From assembly GCA_038065775.1 (NCBI GenBank), contig JBBTQE010000067.1, positions 1-24,222 of the forward strand: a stretch of 24,222 nucleotides of DNA. The letters are read 5' to 3'. Under the pieces are notes generated by a model, which was not told the origin of the DNA, did no database searches, and saw nothing but the letters and a program-made list of their open reading frames with translations. Below, piece by piece: positions 22,487 to 24,222 of this stretch (its first letter is position 1; the number at the start of each line of letters is the position of its first letter). The position numbers were made by a program, and so were the translations under genes. This DNA is from JBBTQE01 sp038065775. Its GTDB lineage: Bacteria; Patescibacteriota; Patescibacteriia; Magasanikbacterales; GWA2-37-8.

Positions 22487-22909
22487 ATGGACCAGCAAAA
22501 TCCAATGGGTTCGGCCACGCCCCAGCAACAGCCGCCGCAACCACAACCACAGCCACAGCCATCCCAATCACAGCAACCACAACCACAGCCACAACCCCAA
22601 TCACAACAGCCCCAGCAAAATACCGCGATGGCCGTTATCGCGTACATTTTATTTTTTGTGCCATTGCTCACTGACGCGAAAAATGATCCGTTCGTAAAAT
22701 TTCATGTTAAGCAGAGTCTTGTCTTATTATTATCTTGGTTTTTGGCGGCTATTATTTCTTCTATATCAGTCGGCATCATTGGGTGGATTGGCTGGGTTCT
22801 AAATATTTCTATTTTGATTTTATGGGTCATGGGAATTATTAACGCCGTTAATGGCAAACAAGAGCACCTGCCGATAATCGGAAAATATGGAGACAAATTC
22901 AACTTTTAA
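22487..22909 (+). CDS. DUF4870-like (Tic20-like) membrane protein with Gln/Pro-rich N-terminus
   Basis: The 140-residue product has residues 1-46 almost wholly Gln, Pro and Ser, then three hydrophobic helices (about 48-62, 77-98 and 100-120). The FFVPLLTDAKNDPFVKFHVKQSLVLLL segment and the C-terminal LPIIGKYGDKFNF fit DUF4870. The function of this family is unknown; the Gln/Pro-rich tail may be a flexible cytosolic interaction arm. The following paralogue shares the AYILFFVPL, FHVKQ/YHVRQ and LPIIG blocks, so the pair looks like a tandem duplication. The two genes overlap by 23 bp. Confidence 0.8.
   Translation: MDQQNPMGSATPQQQPPQPQPQPQPSQSQQPQPQPQPQSQQPQQNTAMAVIAYILFFVPLLTDAKNDPFVKFHVKQSLVLLLSWFLAAIISSISVGIIGWIGWVLNISILILWVMGIINAVNGKQEHLPIIGKYGDKFNF
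22521..22621 (+). repeat. CAR/CCA-type low-complexity repeat coding for Gln-Pro
   Basis: The 5' part of the gene is a run of CAA/CAG and CCA/CCG/CCC codons. Within it, two imperfect 36-bp units stand in tandem (22538-22573 and 22574-22609), both beginning CAACCACAACCACAGCCACA. The period keeps the frame, so copy-number change would alter only the length of the Gln/Pro arm. Confidence 0.75.
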
Positions 22910-23237
22910 CAACGAGCAGTTCAACCCACAGCCGGCTCAAGTAATAAAGCCAAATTTAAAAATGGCGGCTTTGGCATATATATTATTTTTTGTGCCGCTG
23001 TTCGCGGTCAGAAACGACCAGTTTGCCAGATACCATGTCAGGCAAGGTTTGGCGCTGTTAGCAACCTGCGCGTTTTTGCAAATCATCGGGTATGTTTCAT
23101 TCATGAGCTGGCTATTTTTCTGGCCAATGGCCATAGCTGTTTTAATATTAATGGTCTTGGGATTTTTTAATGCGTTAAGAGGCAGACAAAAGCCGCTGCC
23201 CATAATCGGCGAATGGGCTGAAAGCATCGGAATATGA
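22887..23237 (+). CDS. DUF4870-like membrane protein, paralogue of the upstream gene
   Basis: The 116-residue product has a short polar N-terminus (about 1-25) and three hydrophobic helices (about 27-41, 53-72 and 76-96). It shares MAALAYILFFVPLFAVRNDQ, FARYHVRQGLALL and the terminal PLPIIGEWAESIG with its neighbour, without the Gln/Pro arm. It begins 23 bp inside the preceding gene and its stop TGA overlaps the next start (ATGA at 23234-23237), so all three genes are translationally linked. Function unknown. Confidence 0.8.
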   Translation: METNSTFNNEQFNPQPAQVIKPNLKMAALAYILFFVPLFAVRNDQFARYHVRQGLALLATCAFLQIIGYVSFMSWLFFWPMAIAVLILMVLGFFNALRGRQKPLPIIGEWAESIGI

Positions 23238-24094
23238 AGAAAGCTCTGGCAGTTATTTTGGTGTTGGCCGCGATGGGGGCGCTGTCTTTTTTAGGTTGGA
23301 AATTTTATGGTTCGTCGGATTTGACTCCATCTGCGACTTCCACTCCCGCCACAACCACGCCGATTTTGAGCGGGTTGATCATTTCAGAACCAACAGGCGC
23401 CAACCCGGCAGTTTCTTCACCTTTAAAAATTTCCGGCTATGTAAATGGCGATGGCTGGTTTGGGTTTGAAGGGCAGGTTGGTTCGGTGAAACTGGTTGAT
23501 GAGATCGGAAATGTTTTGGCGCAAAAACCTTTAACCGCCATCACCGAATGGATGACCACGACTGTAAAATTTGAAACAAGTTTGGAATTTAATAATTTAT
23601 CCGCGCAAACCGGCAAATTGATTTTTAGAAATGAAAATCCAGCTGGCATGCCGGAAATGGAGAAAGAATTTGTTTTGCCTGTAAAGTTTTCCGCTCCAGC
23701 GGAGACGGTAAAGTTGAAAGCTTATTTTGCGAATGACAATTTGGATCCGGAGGCAACATGCGAAAAAGTTTTCTCCGTAACTCGCGAAGTTCCAAAAACT
23801 GCGGCTGTCGCGAGGGCCGCGCTTGAAGAATTGCTAAAAGGACCGACCGAAGCTGAAAAAGCCGGCGGGTATATTACAACGATCAATCCCGGAGTCGTTA
23901 TTCAATCACTTGTTATTTCCGCAACCGGCACAGCTTATGTTGATTTCAGCGAAAAGCTTCAGGAAGCCGTGGGCGGTTCGTGCCGGGTGGCGATGATTCA
24001 TTGGCAAATAGTGGAAACACTTAAACAATTTTCTACGGTAAAAAATGTAGTGGTTTCTATTAATGGCAATACGGAAGATATCTTACAGCCGTGA
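23234..24094 (+). CDS. Gmad2 / GerMN domain-containing membrane-anchored protein
   Basis: The 286-residue product has an N-terminal hydrophobic anchor (about 4-21) without a lipobox Cys, and a Ser/Thr/Pro-rich linker (about 27-46). A Gmad2-like immunoglobulin-type domain follows (about 47-152; SEPTGANPAVSSPLKISGYV). The C-terminal domain is GerMN-like (about 158-284; LKAYFAND, ALEELLKGPTEAEKAGGYIT, TAYVDFSEKLQE, QIVETLKQFSTVKNVVVSING). These domains were named for spore germination proteins, but they also occur widely in non-sporulating bacteria as envelope proteins, so sporulation is not implied. C176 and C250 could form a disulfide. The ATGA overlap couples it to the DUF4870-like gene. Confidence 0.82.
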   Translation: MKKALAVILVLAAMGALSFLGWKFYGSSDLTPSATSTPATTTPILSGLIISEPTGANPAVSSPLKISGYVNGDGWFGFEGQVGSVKLVDEIGNVLAQKPLTAITEWMTTTVKFETSLEFNNLSAQTGKLIFRNENPAGMPEMEKEFVLPVKFSAPAETVKLKAYFANDNLDPEATCEKVFSVTREVPKTAAVARAALEELLKGPTEAEKAGGYITTINPGVVIQSLVISATGTAYVDFSEKLQEAVGGSCRVAMIHWQIVETLKQFSTVKNVVVSINGNTEDILQP

Positions 24095-24121
24095 TTTTGC
24101 GATTGTAAAAATTGGTGAACG

Positions 24122-24149
24122 AAACTCCTCTTAAGCAGGGAGTTTTTTT
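24122..24149 (+). terminator. Intrinsic terminator after the GerMN-protein gene
   Basis: AAACTCC (24122-24128) pairs with GGAGTTT (24139-24145), with a further T-G pair inside, followed by a run of seven Ts (24143-24149). It ends the DUF4870-GerMN operon 28 bp after the stop codon. Confidence 0.8.
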
Positions 24150-24181
24150 AAAATGGAAAAAATGGGAACTAAATAATCAAG

Positions 24182-24222
24182 TTAAGCTGGAACCACTTTG
24201 TTAATAACTTCGTTGGGACTTA
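24182..24222 (-). CDS. Possible 3' end of a minus-strand gene (partial)
   Basis: One minus-strand frame is open from the window edge to a TAA at 24184-24182 and reads SPNEVINKVVPA before the stop. A convergent gene end just past a terminator would be an ordinary layout, and the other two frames on this strand stop sooner or give less protein-like tails. Twelve codons cannot identify a family and the call could be chance. Confidence 0.25.
   Translation of the reverse strand, partial: SPNEVINKVVPA

Noticed and set aside
22521..22621. CRISPR-like or tandem repeat array
   Set aside because: The repeats have no spacers and are Gln/Pro codons in frame with the DUF4870-like gene.
23234..24094. Evidence for sporulation from the Gmad2/GerMN domains
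   Set aside because: These domains are common in non-spore-forming bacteria and no other germination or sporulation gene is in the window.

Overview
The window looks like a piece of chromosome from a Candidate Phyla Radiation (Patescibacteria) bacterium, most likely a Parcubacteria-type lineage. The grounds are: an AT-rich genome with very tight gene packing; a ribosomal protein operon running L5-S14-S8-L6-L18-S5-L15-SecY with no L30 (rpmD) gene between S5 and L15, a known CPR trait; zinc-type S14; almost no Shine-Dalgarno sequences; and an ECF sigma/anti-sigma pair, DUF4870-like and Gmad2/GerMN-like membrane proteins of a kind common in these genomes. TGA acts as a stop (for example at 9184-9186 and 24092-24094), so this is code 11 and not the code 25 of Gracilibacteria/SR1. 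The lineage call is inference from gene content; no 16S gene is present.

Layout. 1-6245 (+): end of the spc-like ribosomal operon, secY, a terminator, then adk and map overlapping. 6321-11101 (+): ruvX, a PRC/MgtE_N/CBS protein coupled to an NRAMP-like metal transporter, recO and asnS, nearly all with gaps of 1-3 nt. 11170-11629 (-): tRNA-Leu(CAA) and a GNAT acetyltransferase. 11666-14815 (+): parA, parB and a Cache-like/HAMP/PAS membrane sensor. 14871-19989 (-): relA/spoT; then, as a separate operon, a degenerate metallo-beta-lactamase-fold protein, a small membrane protein and gyrA. 20197-22381 (+): ECF sigma factor overlapping its presumed anti-sigma factor. 22487-24094 (+): two tandem DUF4870-like membrane proteins and a Gmad2/GerMN-like protein, each overlapping the next. 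The extreme right edge may hold the 3' end of a minus-strand gene. No gene-free stretch exceeds 200 bp.

The control elements are unusually readable. Canonical TTGaca-17-TAtaaT promoters can be seen for tRNA-Leu, for parA, for the GNAT gene and, less strongly, for the gyrA operon. Those of parA and GNAT face each other and share a perfect 9-bp inverted repeat. Five intrinsic terminators are visible.

Points most worth a second look: (1) a repeated two-hairpin intergenic element whose basal stem includes the start codons of rpsZ, rplR and ruvX, with a compensatory base-pair change between copies; (2) a split metal transporter, with an MgtE-type sensor lacking its own channel next to an NRAMP-like carrier lacking the metal-binding methionine; (3) an ECF sigma with a presumed anti-sigma carrying large Met-rich extracytoplasmic segments; (4) the face-to-face parA/GNAT promoters; (5) an output-less sensor in the parAB operon; (6) a metal-site-less MBL protein in the gyrA operon.
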